A DNA stretch of 64,000 nt from Zhengitettix transpicula (GCA_037074705.1 CM073591.1:180073432-180137431), one strand, 5' to 3'. Numbered from the stretch's first letter, positions 21,728-32,944 are shown. A program made the numbers and translations. Notes: a model not told the origin generated them from the sequence alone.

Positions 21728-22721
21728 AGTAACATTTTGAAACATATCTTAATAACAAATAAAAAAACTTGATAATCTTATTGAGAAAGATAATGTTGGA
21801 AAATTGAATGTTAAGGTTAATAATGATAAATGGTTTGTGAATCTCACTGATAATACAATGCCTCTAGCTGTAAAAGAAGTTGTTTCACTAGGTGAAAAAT
21901 TTAATTTAAGGAAAAAAGGACGTAACAGAAAATATAAAAGAAATATAATAAATATTGAACACAACTTCTAATGACATTAAAAATACAATTTGTAAAAAGT
22001 TGGTTCAAGTAAATAATAACGCTCAAAAAACATCTAAAAGAAATACACACATACCGGTCACCGAAAAACAATTACTACAATATATCAGTGATACCAACTA
22101 ATTCATGAAAGATAATCCAAATTTAATGTTTACCAAAGCTGATAAAGGTAATGTAACAGTTTTGGTGAACAAATTGGGTTACATTAACAACAATTGACTC
22201 AACATACAAACTTATTACTATAGACCCACTAAAAAACGTTATTGGGAACTATAAGGACTTAATAAAGTTGGTAGATTAATAAGTACATTAATGAAATTGA
22301 ATTTAACCATTTGTTTATAACTTCAGCTAACTTGTCTCGGGCTTATGGACTCCGAAAAATTCATAAACCAAATAATCCTTATAGACTTATTGTGTCATCA
22401 AGAGGTAGCCCTCTACACAGTTTTTCCAAAATTTAAAAAATATTTTTGAAATTGGTTTAAATGAGACCAACTACACGGTTAAAAATAGTTTAGAGTTCAT
22501 TAATAGTATCAAATTTACAAATTCCAAAGGAACATGACATGTTTGAATGAAATGGAAATTGCACTTAATATAATATTACATTCAACATTTTTCCAATTTG
22601 ATGATAAATGCTACCAACAGATAGAAGGTTCTCGAATGGGATCCTCGTTATCTCCCATTTTTTCGGAGTTTGTTATGAGAGCCTTAGAAACTCATTGTTT
22701 AAATCTTATAAATAAAAAAGA

Positions 22722-22817
22722 GTGTATGTATGTTTGTATGTTTGTTTGTATGTTTGTTTGTATGTTTGTTTGTTTGTTTGTATGTTTGTATGTTTGTATG
22801 TTTGTATATTTGTATGT
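22722..22817. repeat. (TTTGTATG/TTTG)n simple repeat at Helitron 5' end
   Basis: A run of tetranucleotide-type TTTG and TATG units immediately after the Helitron start. Translations in all frames give Val/Cys or Lys/Gln/Thr/His ladders, which are artefacts of the repeat. Confidence 0.92.
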
Positions 22818-22821
22818 TCGT

Positions 22822-23660
22822 TATACAAATCTACACCGTTAGAGCAAATTTCTCCAAATTTCGTACACGTGTTCTTTACGACCAGGAAACAAACACTGTC
22901 GGGGTGAGACATGTCTACCACCCCCAGAAGCGGGGGTGCACGGGGGTTGAAATATTTAAACATGCTAAAAAAGCCGATATTTTAGTCGGATAATAATTTT
23001 TAGGGGTCCAAGATATTGATGGTGTTTCTACCGATGTTTTCTGAATATAATTTTCATCCCCTACACCCTGGGAAAAGGGCACCCTTAGAGTTTGGGGTGG
23101 AGAATACAAATCTATACCGGTGGATCAAATTTCACCAAATTTCGTACACGTGTTCTTTGCGACCAGGAAAACAACACTGTCGGGGTGAGACGCGCCTACC
23201 ACCCCCAGAAGCGGGGGTGGACGGGGGTGGAAATATTTGAACATGCTAAAACAGTCGATATTTCAGTCGGATAAATATTTTTAGGGGTCAAAGGTATTTA
23301 TAGTCTTTCCACTAATGATATCTGAATATAATTTTCAACCTCTACACCCTGGGGAAAGAGCACCCCTAGCGTTTGGGGTGGAGAGTACAAATATACACCG
23401 CTGGAGCAAATTTCACCAAATTTCGTACACGTGTTCTTTACGACCAGGAAACAAACACCGTCGGGGTGAGACGCGTCTACCAACCCCAGAAGCGGGGGTG
23501 GACGGGGTTGAAATACTTAAACATGCTAAAACAGCAGGTATTAGATTTGGATAAATATTTTCGGGGTCAAAGATATTGATTGTGTTTCTACCGATGTTAT
23601 CTGAATATAATATTCATCTCCTACGCCCTGGGAAAAGGACACCCTTAGGGTTTGGGGTGG
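22822..23660 (+). repeat. quasi-repeats of ~280 bases inside the Helitron
   Basis: Three successive units start at about 22822, 23102 and 23386, each opening with ACAAATCTACACCG or a variant. Each passes through TTTCGTACACGTGTTCTTT, GACCAGGAAACAAACAC and GGGGTGAGACGCGTCTACCA, and ends with a GTTTGGGGTGGAG block. Two more units occur at about 25218 and 25507. The protein-like frames inside (60-90 codons) are shared only because the DNA is repeated. Confidence 0.88.
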
Positions 23661-23861
23661 AGTTGCTTTACAGAAAAATAACGCGAATACAACCGAGTTT
23701 GGAGTCAAATCGAAGGTTATGGATGTCAGTGAGTTTACTTCGGATAAATATTTTTAATTGCCCATTTAACCCGAAAGGGTGGGGGTTGGAAGGGAAGATA
23801 AATAGTCAGTTCTTGCGCGTTCTTGGAGGAGAATTACGTGAATACTATTTCAACGGGTGTT

Positions 23862-24247
23862 GTTGAAAATATAAATCCCTTTAGACATTAGTGGTGAGCT
23901 TGCTTAGGGCTGGGGGTGAGAATTGTCTATTATTCTAAAACTGCCAAAATATTATGTGTTTATGGGTAAACTAGATTGATAGTGTTTCTACCGATGTGAT
24001 ATGAGTAAAAATTCAACCCTTTCCACCACGGGAAAGTAGCAGATTTAGGGGTGGGTTGAAAATATAAATCCCTTTAGACATTAGTGGTGAGCTTGCTTAG
24101 GGCTGGGGGTGAGAATTGTCTATTATTCTAAAACTGCCAAAATATTATGTGTTTATGGGTAAACTAGATTGATAGTGTTTCTACCGATGTGATATGAGTA
24201 AAAATTCAACCCTTTCCACCACGGGAAAGTAGCAGATTTAGGGGTGG
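23862..24247 (+). repeat. perfect 193-base tandem duplication
   Basis: Bases 23862-24054 and 24055-24247 appear identical on reading through, each starting GTTGAAAATATAAATCCC and ending TTTAGGGGTGG. The surrounding units differ from one another at several percent, so this duplication is much younger than the rest, or is an assembly artefact. Confidence 0.9.
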
Positions 24248-24389
24248 TGTTGTTCATACTATTTTAATAGATGTTGTTTCCATTAATAACGACGTTTAGT
24301 CAAAAATAAAAGTGTTTCAGAACCATTGCTTTTTATACTCTTTTAAAAAGCTTTTATATCTTATGTTTTTTTTTTTTATATTTGTATGT

Positions 24390-25117
24390 TAGTTATACAA
24401 ATCTACACCGGTAGAGCAAATTTCACCACATTTCGTACACGGGTTCTTTGCGACCAGGAAAACAACACTGTCGGGGTGAGACGCGTCTACCAACCCTAGA
24501 AGCGGGGGTGGACGGGGGTTGAAATACTTAAACATGCTGAAACTGCAGGTATTAGATTTGGATAAATATTTTCGGGGTCAAAGATATTGATTGTGTTTCT
24601 ACCGATGTTATCTGAATATAATATTCATCTCCTACGCCCTGGGAAAAGGGCACCCTTAGGGTTTGAAGTGGAGTTGCTTTACAGAAAAATAACGCGAATA
24701 CAACCGAGTTTGGAGTCAAATCGAAGGTTATGGATGTCAGTGAGTTTACTTCGGATAAATATTTTTAATTGCCGATTTAACCCGAAAGGGTGGGTGTTGG
24801 AAGGGAAGATAAATAGTCAGTTCTTGCGCGTTCTTGGAGGAGAAATACGTGAATAGTATTTCAACAGATGTTGTTATAAAGATAAATCCCTTGAGACATT
24901 ACTGGTGAGCTTGGTTAGGGCTGGGGGTGAGAATTGTCTATTATTCTAAAACTGCCAAAATGTTATGTGTTTATGGGTAAACTAGATTTATAGTGTGTCT
25001 ACCGATGTGATATGAGTAAAAATTCAACCCTTTCCACCACGGGAAAGTAGCAGATTAAGGGGTGGTGTTGTTCATACTATTTTAACCGATGTTGTTTCCA
25101 TTAATAACGACGTTTAA
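24390..25117 (+). repeat. second copy of a ~1-kb internal Helitron block
   Basis: This segment repeats 23385-24290 at an offset of about 1011 bases and lacks the second half of the 193-base tandem duplication. The two copies diverge after TAACGACGTTTA (near 24293 and 25116). The first continues into unique sequence and the second into a new Helitron-like 5' end. Confidence 0.8.
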
Positions 25118-25215
25118 TTTTATAAATAAAAATGAGTGTATGTATGTATGTATGTTTGTATGTTTGTATATTTGTATGTTTGTATATTTGTATGTTTGTA
25201 TATTTGTATGTTCGT
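25118..25215 (+). mobile_element. second Helitron-type 5' end inside the composite
   Basis: TTTTATAAATAAAAATGAGTG followed by TATG/TTTG repeats closely parallels the start at 22704. It differs in having TT instead of TC as first bases. It probably marks an additional Helitron copy that shares the 3' terminus at 26945. Confidence 0.6.
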
Positions 25216-26973
25216 TATACAAATCTACACCGCTGGAGAAAATTTCACCAAATTTCGTACACGTGTTCTTTGCGACCAGGAAACAAACACTGTCGGGGTG
25301 AGACGCGTCTACCACCCCCAGAAGCGGGGGTGGACGGGGGTGGACGGGGGTGGAAATATTTAAACATGCTAAAACAGTCGATATTTCAGTCGGACAAATA
25401 TGTTTAGGGGTCAAAGATATTTATAGTGTTTCCACTGATGATATCTGAATATAATTTTCAACCTCTACACCCTGGGGAAAGAGCACCCCTAGCGTTTGGG
25501 GTGGAGAATACAAATCTATACCGGTGGATCAAATTTCACCAAATTTCGTACACGTGTTCTTTGCGACCAGGAAACAAACACTGTCGGGGTGAGACGCGTC
25601 TACCACCTCCAGAATTGGGGGCGGACGGGGGTTGAAATATTTAAACATGCTAAAACAGTCGATATTTCAGTCGGATAAATATTTTTAGGGGTCACAGATA
25701 TTGATAATGTTTCTACCGACTGTTGGGGTGAGACGCGTCTACCATCCCCAGAAGCGGGTCGGGATTATCAGTAGAGCATTTTTAGGTGTTGGGTGGAGGA
25801 AAGCTGCAATAAAATAACGCGAATACAACCGAGATTGGAGTAAAATCCAAGGTTATGGATGTTGTCCAGTTCAATTATAGCATCAAATTTCCCATTTAGC
25901 CCCGAGAGGCGGGAGTGGATGGGATGGAAATTTTCTAACATATTAAATCATCGATATTAGCGTGGAATAAATAAATGCCGGGACCATTGACGTTGATAGT
26001 ATTTCTACCGATGTTGTTTGTAGGCATGATAGGGGTGGGGCTGGAGGGGATTTCCTTGAAAACAACGGGAAAACAACCGAGATTCGAGTCAAATCGAAGG
26101 TAATGGATGTCCCTGAATTTATTTATGACAATCTGGACAACGCGCGGGTATCGGCTGGGTTGGGATGAGTTGACCGGCTGTTTTTTGCGTCGATTAAATA
26201 TATTTCGGGATGAATTAGATTAATAAAATTTCCCTACATGTTCTCTGTGAATAATTTCAACCCCTTTCGGACTCATAAGGGTGCACCCTTAAGGGTGGGC
26301 GTGAAGTAGCATTACATAAAAAGAAACCAGAAACTATCGGGATTGTCACTGATTTTAATTATGACATTAAACTTGACCGTTTAAGTCCCCGAAGCGGGAG
26401 TGGTCGGGGGTGAAAAATTTCAAACATGTTAAACGGTCGATAATTATTTCCTGGGGTTAATTACTTTGAAAGTATTTATACCGATGTTGTTTGTGTATAA
26501 TTTAACCCCTGTGAGGGGAGCAAGCTTAGGGGTGGGGTGGAGGTACGTTAAATAAAATCCCGCAAAAACAATCGAGATTCGAATCAATTCAGAGACTATG
26601 AATGTCGCTGAATCTAATTGTGACAACCTGGGAAACGCGACGGGTTTGGGAGGTGTTGGGCGGGGGAATAAATTTTCAGACAATGTAATCGGCCGATTTT
26701 TGCGTGGAATACATTGTTTTTCATTATCGCATATTTGTGGGGGTGGTCATCTTCTAACATGTAAAAACTGGCGATATATTTAGTCAATGACTTCATCCCC
26801 CTTCGGCATGGGCGGGGAGGTGAACACATTTAGGGATAGGGTTCGAGGAGCTTTACATAAAAATAGCGCAAAAGTAACCAAAATTGGAGTCTTATGGATG
26901 GTTATAGATAAATGACATCTCGGGCAACGCCGGGCACCCAGCTAGTAAACTATAAAACAAACCTATTAAATAC

Positions 26974-27461
26974 TTTAGATATATGGATGACATATAGTAA
27001 GCAATAATGAAATATACATCATCAAATTTTTTAATAATTACCATGATAAACTCCAATTCATATATGAAATGGAAAATAATAAAAAAATTAATTTCTCAGA
27101 TATATGTGTCATTAATAACAATGACTCCATTGATACTAATTGGTTCCGTAAAGCAACGTATTCAGGACGAGTCCGCAATTTTCTATCCAGCCACCCTATT
27201 CACCAGAAAAAAGCTATGGTGTATAATCTCATACACAAAGCCTTACTGTTGTCTAATCCCATATACCACTCACAAAACATTAAAATTGTTAAAAATATTT
27301 TAATCAATAATGCTTACCCTATAAACTTTATTAACAAACATACATATAAAAGAATCAATAAATATAATTGCAAAATTAGTACAATAGACATTATTTATAA
27401 GAAAGAGCTGAAAAACAGTTTATTGTATTGCCATATTATGGTCAAGTCAGCAAAAAATTGA
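26974..27461 (+). pseudogene. PLE reverse transcriptase, catalytic YMDD and downstream region
   Basis: The downstream part of the interrupted PLE. RYMDDI carries the catalytic Asp pair (26986-26991). A TAG follows at 26995-26997, and the frame then shifts to the one open from 27069. That frame reads ENNKKINFSDICVINN..., SIDTNWFRKATYSGRVRNFL, SSHPIHQKKAMVYNLIHKAL and so on, the thumb and linker region of PLE enzymes. Confidence 0.85.
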
Positions 27462-27851
27462 ATATCAAAATTTGTTTTGATAAATTAATTTCTGTTTTTT
27501 GTCTGTTAAACTGGTCGATAATTTCGATTGTATTAAGCAATATGCATTCTGAAGGCACCAAACAAAGAAATAACCATCTGAAACAATCACAAAACGAATT
27601 GATATAATTATGAAACAGTAAGGCGACTAAGGAAGTAAATAAAATCGAACATAATTTAGAATTATATTTCGTAAATTCTAAAACAAATGGGACGAATGAA
27701 AGATTTGAATGAAACAAAAGTCTAATTGAAATGTGTAAACTTTCAGTGTCTGATGTCCTATGATGGAGGACGACATTTGTCATAATGACTGAAAAGGAAT
27801 ATAACACAAGACGGTAAACGACAAGAAGTTTAGACAGTAAATTATGATTGG

Positions 27852-28140
27852 CACGAGAAGGGAATGCTGCGTCCCCACAGCAAAATCCTCTCCCGATACC
27901 GGAAGGGCGTGAGACAAGTACCAAATGCCCGACCTACCTGATGCAAGTTTTCTAGGGTTTTTCCCTGCATCACTTTCAGGCGAGTTGCCGGGTAGGATCC
28001 TTAAACCATAGCTCGGGGGCCCTAGTTAACCCTTGGCTACCTTCCTCTACCCTACCGCATCCGCCCTTTCAAATCCCTTCCTATACTATTAAAGGGGAGT
28101 TGCCACAACGTGGATTACCCTCATGCAGCCTATTACTAAA
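27852..28140 (-). repeat. dispersed repeat family, copy D
   Basis: Minus-oriented copy holding GAGAAGGGAATGCTGCGTCC through TGCCACAACGTGGATTACCC and the CAGCCTATTACT end, collinear with copy B but lacking its distal third. It directly follows the PLE relic region. Its A-rich end faces 28140. Confidence 0.78.
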
Positions 28141-28159
28141 AAAAAGGTGCAAGGAGGAG

Positions 28160-28400
28160 ACAGTTGGGAGTGAGCGTTGGCGGCGGTCCGCATGACTGAC
28201 GCAGGGCCAAGTTAAGGGGCCGAAACAATTTTATATAGTCAATCAGCCAGTCAGAGGGGTGATGAGAGAGCGTTGAAGGTGGGCCAAGTTAAAGTGGCCG
28301 AAACAATTTTATAAGTCAGTGAGTTTGCATTCAGGAGAGAGCGTTGGTGGAGGCCAATTTAGGTGGCCGAGAGGAATCATCAGTCAGCAGTCATCAGCAG
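28160..28400. repeat. three imperfect tandem units around GGCCAAGTTAAxxGGCC
   Basis: Units beginning GTGAGCGTTGG (about 28172), GAGAGCGTTGAAGG (about 28267) and GAGAGCGTTGGTGG (about 28337) each contain a short palindrome-like core (GGCCAAGTTAAGGGGCC, GGCCAAGTTAAAGTGGCC, GGCCAATTTAGGTGGCC). The first two continue GAAACAATTTTATA. Spacing is about 95 and 70 bases. The style resembles the leader of a retroelement. Confidence 0.7.
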
Positions 28401-28569
28401 TCGGTAGGAGTTTCGTCGTGGAAATCTGTCTGTCAGCAGGGTTATTTGTTTGGAGGAAGTCGCTGTGAGAGTAATATCATCGAGAAGAGGTGGTTCTGAA
28501 AGCAAAGTGTGAGTGCAACCTAGTGCTCTTTAAGCCTGTATGAAGTGAGTGTGTGCTGGTATGCGAGAG

Positions 28570-28571
<2 letters not shown>

Positions 28572-28607
<36 letters not shown>
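28572..28607. repeat. (TA)n microsatellite
   Basis: TA tract just before the open frame at 28659. Confidence 0.93.
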
Positions 28608-28610
<3 letters not shown>

Positions 28611-28658
28611 TTGCCAGGTACCAAGATGTTCTGAACGTGGACACCGGTCAATGTTACT

Positions 28659-29030
28659 ATGGTCACAATTATTGACCGATCACAATATAATTCATCCGTG
28701 GGCACCAGTCTATTAAAAATATTCCAGATACAGCAACCAACAACACTGGCAGAGTTCGCATTTTTTACAAGTCTTTATACCTTTTTCTTACTCTACTATT
28801 CAACTTCCTGGCCACAATATCAACCACCCACGCCAAATAGCGACATTCTCCTCAACGTCTTCCGACAACTTATTCTAACGAACTCCTCCGACAAACTAGC
28901 TTTTGAATTTCGTAAAAATCAACCCCTTCCATTCGCATTAACACTATTGGAGAGAGCTGATTTAATCTGGGTTTCCTACAGTCCTGACAGGCGCATTCAT
29001 GTGATTGTTACGGTTCCAACTGGCCGTTAG
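28659..29030 (+). CDS. unrecognised 123-codon open frame
   Basis: I do not recognise this protein. It starts MVTIIDRSQYNSSVGTSLLK and contains one hydrophobic aromatic-rich stretch (residues about 30-52, FAFFTSLYTFFLLYYSTS). It ends in a Leu/Arg-rich segment with RKNQPLPFALTLLERADLIW. Base composition is higher in GC than the flanking AT-rich DNA, and the frame stays open where the others close. It lies between leader-like tandem repeats (28160-28400) and a mariner (from 29204), so it may be a fragment of a transposable element. No start context, intron or polyadenylation signal supports a host gene. Confidence 0.3.
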   Translation: MVTIIDRSQYNSSVGTSLLKIFQIQQPTTLAEFAFFTSLYTFFLLYYSTSWPQYQPPTPNSDILLNVFRQLILTNSSDKLAFEFRKNQPLPFALTLLERADLIWVSYSPDRRIHVIVTVPTGR

Positions 29031-29203
29031 AAGCATCCAAATGTTTTCTTAGGACCCATCTTTTAACAGAAATTGTCTAGGAGCTCGATATATACAACGT
29101 TCTCACAACACACGCAGACAGTTCAAACATTTTTTCCAACAACGTAACCTTTTTCTAATTAAATAAATTTTATAATTGTAAAAATTCGACATATGTATAT
29201 ATA

Positions 29204-30487
29204 CGAGGGTGAATCAAATATAAACGAGACTTTTGGACCTGCGCGCGCAATAGTGATGGAAGAACGTTCCGCTGTTATTGGCTGTTAGGTTGGTTTGTCA
29301 GGAGTGGGGGAAGCACGTGACTCATCATCATAGACTCGCTCAGTGTCCATCGTTACGATGTCCGAGCAGGAGGTACCTCCCTCTATTGCGCAACGTATTG
29401 TTATCAAGTATTTAGCTCCAGAAGGTGTAAAACCGGCCGAAATATTGAGAAGATTGACTGCACAGTTCGGGGAAAAGACGCTGTCGCGAGCTAGAGTGTT
29501 TGCTTGGCATAAACAGTTCGTGGAGGGCCGTGAACGTGTTGAAAATGAGAGCCATGACCGCAGACCCCGCACCAGCATTACAGCGGGCAACATCAACAGT
29601 GTTCGTCAACTTGTTGAAGGTGATAGGCGTCTAACAACTTCGGATATTGCAATTGAGGTTGGAATAAGTTATGGGAGCACTTACTCTATACTCTCAGAGG
29701 AGCTAGGGTATCGCAAGGTGTGTGCCAGGTGGGTTCCTCGCCTTCTCACAGTTGACCAGAAACTGAATCGTTTTCAAGTGTGTGAGCGTCTTCTTGCACG
29801 ATTTCGGGAAGAAGGAGACCCATTTCTTTCTCACATTGTCACCTGTGATGAAACGTGGGTGCATCACTACACCCCTGAGTCGAAACAAGCAAGTATGGAG
29901 TGGAGGAAGAAAGGAGAAACCGGACCAGTGAAAGCCAAGTCACGATTATCGGCTGGCATGGTTTTGGCTACCGTTTTTTTACCAGCGTGGCCTGCTGCAC
30001 CTTGATTTTTTGCATGAACGCAGAACAATTAATGCGGCATACTACTGCCAAATTTTGACTGAGGTCAGACTTGCATATCGCCGCAAAAGACGAGACCTTC
30101 CGATGAGAAAAGTGATTTTCCTCCATGACAATGCTCGCCCCTGACCGTACAAAAATTGGAGCAACTGGGTTGGGAGACACTGGAACACCCTCCATACAGT
30201 CCAGACCTGTCTCCCTGCGACTTCTATGTCTTTGGTCCTCTCAAGGAAACTTTGGGAGGGCAAAAATTCCACAGCGATAATGAGGTTGAAGCATATGTGC
30301 GCAATTGGCTACAAACACGACCTGACTCTTTTTACGCGGAAGGAATTAAAAAATTACCTATACGCTGGGAAAAATGTGTTTATAAATCAGGAGATTATGT
30401 AGAAAAATAAACTATGATTGTTTGTGCGTTTAAAATCAAAATAAATATTTAAAAAAATAAGTCTTGTTTATATTTGATGCACCCTCG
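29204..30487 (+). mobile_element. second mariner element, with both terminal repeats
   Basis: A 1284-bp element bounded by TA at 29202-29203 and 30488-30489. The terminal inverted repeats of about 29 bases begin CGAGGGTGAATCAAATATAA on the left. The right end reads CGAGGGTGCATCAAATATAA inward, with two or three mismatches over the repeat. It differs from the mariner at 18543 in both ends and transposase, so two mariner lineages entered this region. The right end merges with a TA tract (30488-30511), which makes the duplication on that side less certain. Confidence 0.93.
29358..30410 (+). pseudogene. mariner transposase of a second subfamily, frameshifted
   Basis: MSEQEVPPSIAQRIVIKYLA (ATG 29358; an in-frame ATG also at 29343) leads into a helix-turn-helix region (EILRRLTAQFGEKTLSRARV, FVEGRERVENE). 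The catalytic motifs are TCDETW (Asp 29847-29849), LHDNARP (30127-30129) and PYSPDLSPCDFY (30219-30221). The C-terminus FYAEGIKKLPIRWEKCVYKS closes normally at 30408-30410. A frameshift near 29975-29985 and a second at about 30140 disrupt it. At the second, bases for about four residues after LHDNARP are missing, shortening the D-D spacing from 34 to about 30. Confidence 0.92.
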
Positions 30488-30511
30488 TATATATATATAT
30501 ATATATATATA
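30488..30511. repeat. (TA)n microsatellite at mariner right flank
   Basis: TA tract directly following the terminal repeat, as expected for an element that inserts at TA. Confidence 0.9.
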
Positions 30512-32944
30512 TCTGTTTGTACATCGGTTTTAATCTGCAGTCTGACTCATGTGAATACCAGACGTTAGTACCTTGCTAGATAAGTTCGTTATCATTAAAA
30601 CTGGATCGATTTCCCGATATCGTCAAGTTCAAGGATACATAGCTGCGAGAAGAATGAAAATATTTTTCGCGTTTCAAACCTTAATAGAGTGAATATATAT
30701 ACTTAATAACACATATGGCTAACTTTTCTCCAACAGCACATGTTGAAATTTAAAACAATGCGTTTTAATTGTAAATATGTGTGCAACGATATACCTTAAA
30801 TTTTTTTTGCTAGTTTATTCTCCTGTCTGATGTTGTGAAGAATCTATGAAATAAGAGTGGCAAGGAGAGAAAATTATATTTACGTGATTCTCATCCCCAA
30901 AGTCAGGCCATTGCTCCCATACTTCCCCAGACTCAGAAAAGTCAGAAGAAACATATTATTGTTTGTCAGTTTATCCAGTCAATTGGCCATAAATTCTTGA
31001 AGTTCCTTTCTATAGTATCACTACCATTAATCTAAACCATTTAATGCTTTTAAGAGGAAACTATCATAATTTATACAAATGCTTGAACTTCATATAGTAA
31101 ATAATATTTCGAAAATATTCATATATTGAAAAACTTATAATTGAAACCATAATAAGAAAGAATAAAGTTGGAGGCATATGAGTGTAAGTTCATTTATTTC
31201 GATCATACTAAAATGAAATGTTACAAATTTCGTTCAATTTAAGGAATCGTATGGACATTTGAAACACATCAATTCGCTTCAGTTAAAAACTTAATGACGA
31301 ACTGTGAACAATCTTATTAGAACGCTATAGAGAAACGGCCAATGTCGATTTCTTCCCATAGAAATGTTTATATATAATTTTTGACGGTGAATTAGTGTAT
31401 TATATAACTAATATAAAAATCAAGAATGCAATGTTTACAGTTTCATACGTTAGTTTCAAACAAAATATAACTAGAAGTTTGGGCCCGTTTAGAATACTAG
31501 TTACCTGCGAAGGGAAAATAAATAAATTATAGCATTTTAATTTATTAAAAATAGGTAAATTACGTGCTCTATTAAAGTTAATAACATTACTTTTTAAAAA
31601 GGAACGATCGCTCTATTATTTTATTTAAATGAATACATGTATAAGTGTTTGCCTCTTACGAGTGCAGTAGCATTGTTTGATTTTTTGATCAAACGCTCTA
31701 AAACACATGAAATTTTGCTTTCATTAGATCTAGAAAACATGACTTTACATTTGCTGCAGTATTAATATTTCGAAGACATTCAACCTTCATGTACATAAGG
31801 TTATTATGAGTAAACTAAGGTTTCGATTATTCCTACTTCCACATTTTTGTGTTTGTCAAAGATGAAACTGCGACGTATGAATACTTCCCTGTTTAACCTG
31901 TAGATGGCTGTTAGTCCTTTATCCGCCATAATCAGCTGACGTCATGTTACTCCGCCATCATCATAATTTTCTGTAAGAAATCAGCTGTAGAAAGTCATGA
32001 AAGTTACATATTTTTTAAAGACTTGTAACACGATATGCGACTTTGGCATAATTAACGTTCCCTTCATTAACAAAAGGTTATAACTCAACTTCCAGAATTT
32101 TGTAAGTACATCGACTATTTCGAGTATGTGCTACTGGTTTGACGTTTAAAGAAATGTAGGCCATCGGCAAATATTTAAGTTATACAACCTTCATCAATGA
32201 GTTAATTTATATTTTCAAGCAATCCCAAATACGTGTTTTGTTAATACAGATGCGTAGATATCGTTTTGTTGATGTTACAGATTTTGAAATATGTGTAATT
32301 TTCGAGGTAGGCGTTCCGTAGTACACACTTTCAATTGGGACACATCCCACTTTTGACACGCGAAATAATCCAACGAGAAACATTTTTACTGTTTTCATAG
32401 AAAACGTTGCCCAAGTAAAATTATAATCAAATCATTTTTGGCATATAGTGTTTTTTTGCAACCCCCATAAGATAATCGGGAAAATGTTTTTTTTTTTCAT
32501 CCATTATATAATTGACATTTATAAAACCTTATTGCATGTTACTTTTGTTTATAATTTATCTAAAAGTAAGTTTGCAGATGCATTTTTATAAAATGTCTTA
32601 AAATATTGCATAAATAACGTTATAGAACAATGCAATGTATGTTTGCTCGATTAAATGTGTTAAGCACATAAAATATTAGGTATGAGACAGTTATGTTTTT
32701 AAAGACCATGGCTATTATTTCTCTCTGCCCCTCCAAATTTAATTTGTACTATATAACCAAAAATACGTCTTGTTTCTGAGGAATGTATAAATTTCTTTAA
32801 TTTATAAATATGAATTATGGCTTGTGTAGGTACCAGAACTATCGCACCAGTGAACTTTACTCTAAAATTTGGAATTTAATTTGAAAAGTAACTTGTAATA
32901 TATGTTCACCTAAAGTGGACTAACACACAATGATAGTTTTAATT
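30512..32944. other. AT-rich stretch upstream of the phosphatase gene, nothing recognised
   Basis: No exon, RNA gene or conserved protein block was found. The promoter and any non-coding first exon of the downstream gene could lie here or further right, but no element can be pinpointed. Confidence 0.4.

Larger units (their letters stand above)
22704..26945 (+). mobile_element. non-autonomous Helitron inserted in the PLE
   Basis: It starts TCTTATAAATAAAAAAGAG (22704) and ends with hairpin CTCGG-GCAACG-CCGGG (26919-26934) followed by CACCCAG and CTAG (26942-26945). The flanking bases are A (22703) and T (26946), the canonical A|T Helitron target. Deleting it joins PLE codons ...CLN|K... in one frame. 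There is no Rep or helicase. The interior is built from quasi-repeats of about 280-290 bases, a further 5'-end-like sequence at 25118, a roughly 1-kb duplication and an exact 193-base tandem duplication, so it is a composite rather than a simple element. Confidence 0.8.
21728..27461 (+). pseudogene. Penelope-like element, interrupted by a Helitron
   Basis: PLE reverse-transcriptase sequence is present on both sides of a 4.2-kb insert. Left part: WFVNLTDNTMPLAVKEVVSL (about 21828-21890), LMFTKADKGNVTVLVNKLGY (about 22125-22185), 'SGLWTPKNS' in place of 'AYGLPKIH' (about 22340), and CYQQIEGSRMGSSLSPIFSE (from 22612). Right part: RYMDDI with the catalytic YMDD (26977-26994), INFSDICVINNNDSIDTNWF, RKATYSGRVRNFLSSHPIHQ and AYPINFINKH (27084-27345). 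Stops and frameshifts are frequent. The GIY-YIG endonuclease end is not recognisable after 27461. Confidence 0.85.

Noticed and set aside
22706..22993. Overlapping frames with VCLFVC or KQTYKQTYK ladders
   Set aside because: Produced by TTTG/TATG simple repeats on either strand.
23016..25678. Several similar 60-110-codon frames (for example containing FTKFRTRVLCDQETNTVGVR)
   Set aside because: They recur because the Helitron DNA is duplicated. Frames vary between copies and are broken by stops, with no known protein family.
27442..27924. 160-codon minus-strand frame
   Set aside because: It spans the end of the PLE relic and part of repeat copy D in antisense; no domain, and it crosses two unrelated elements.
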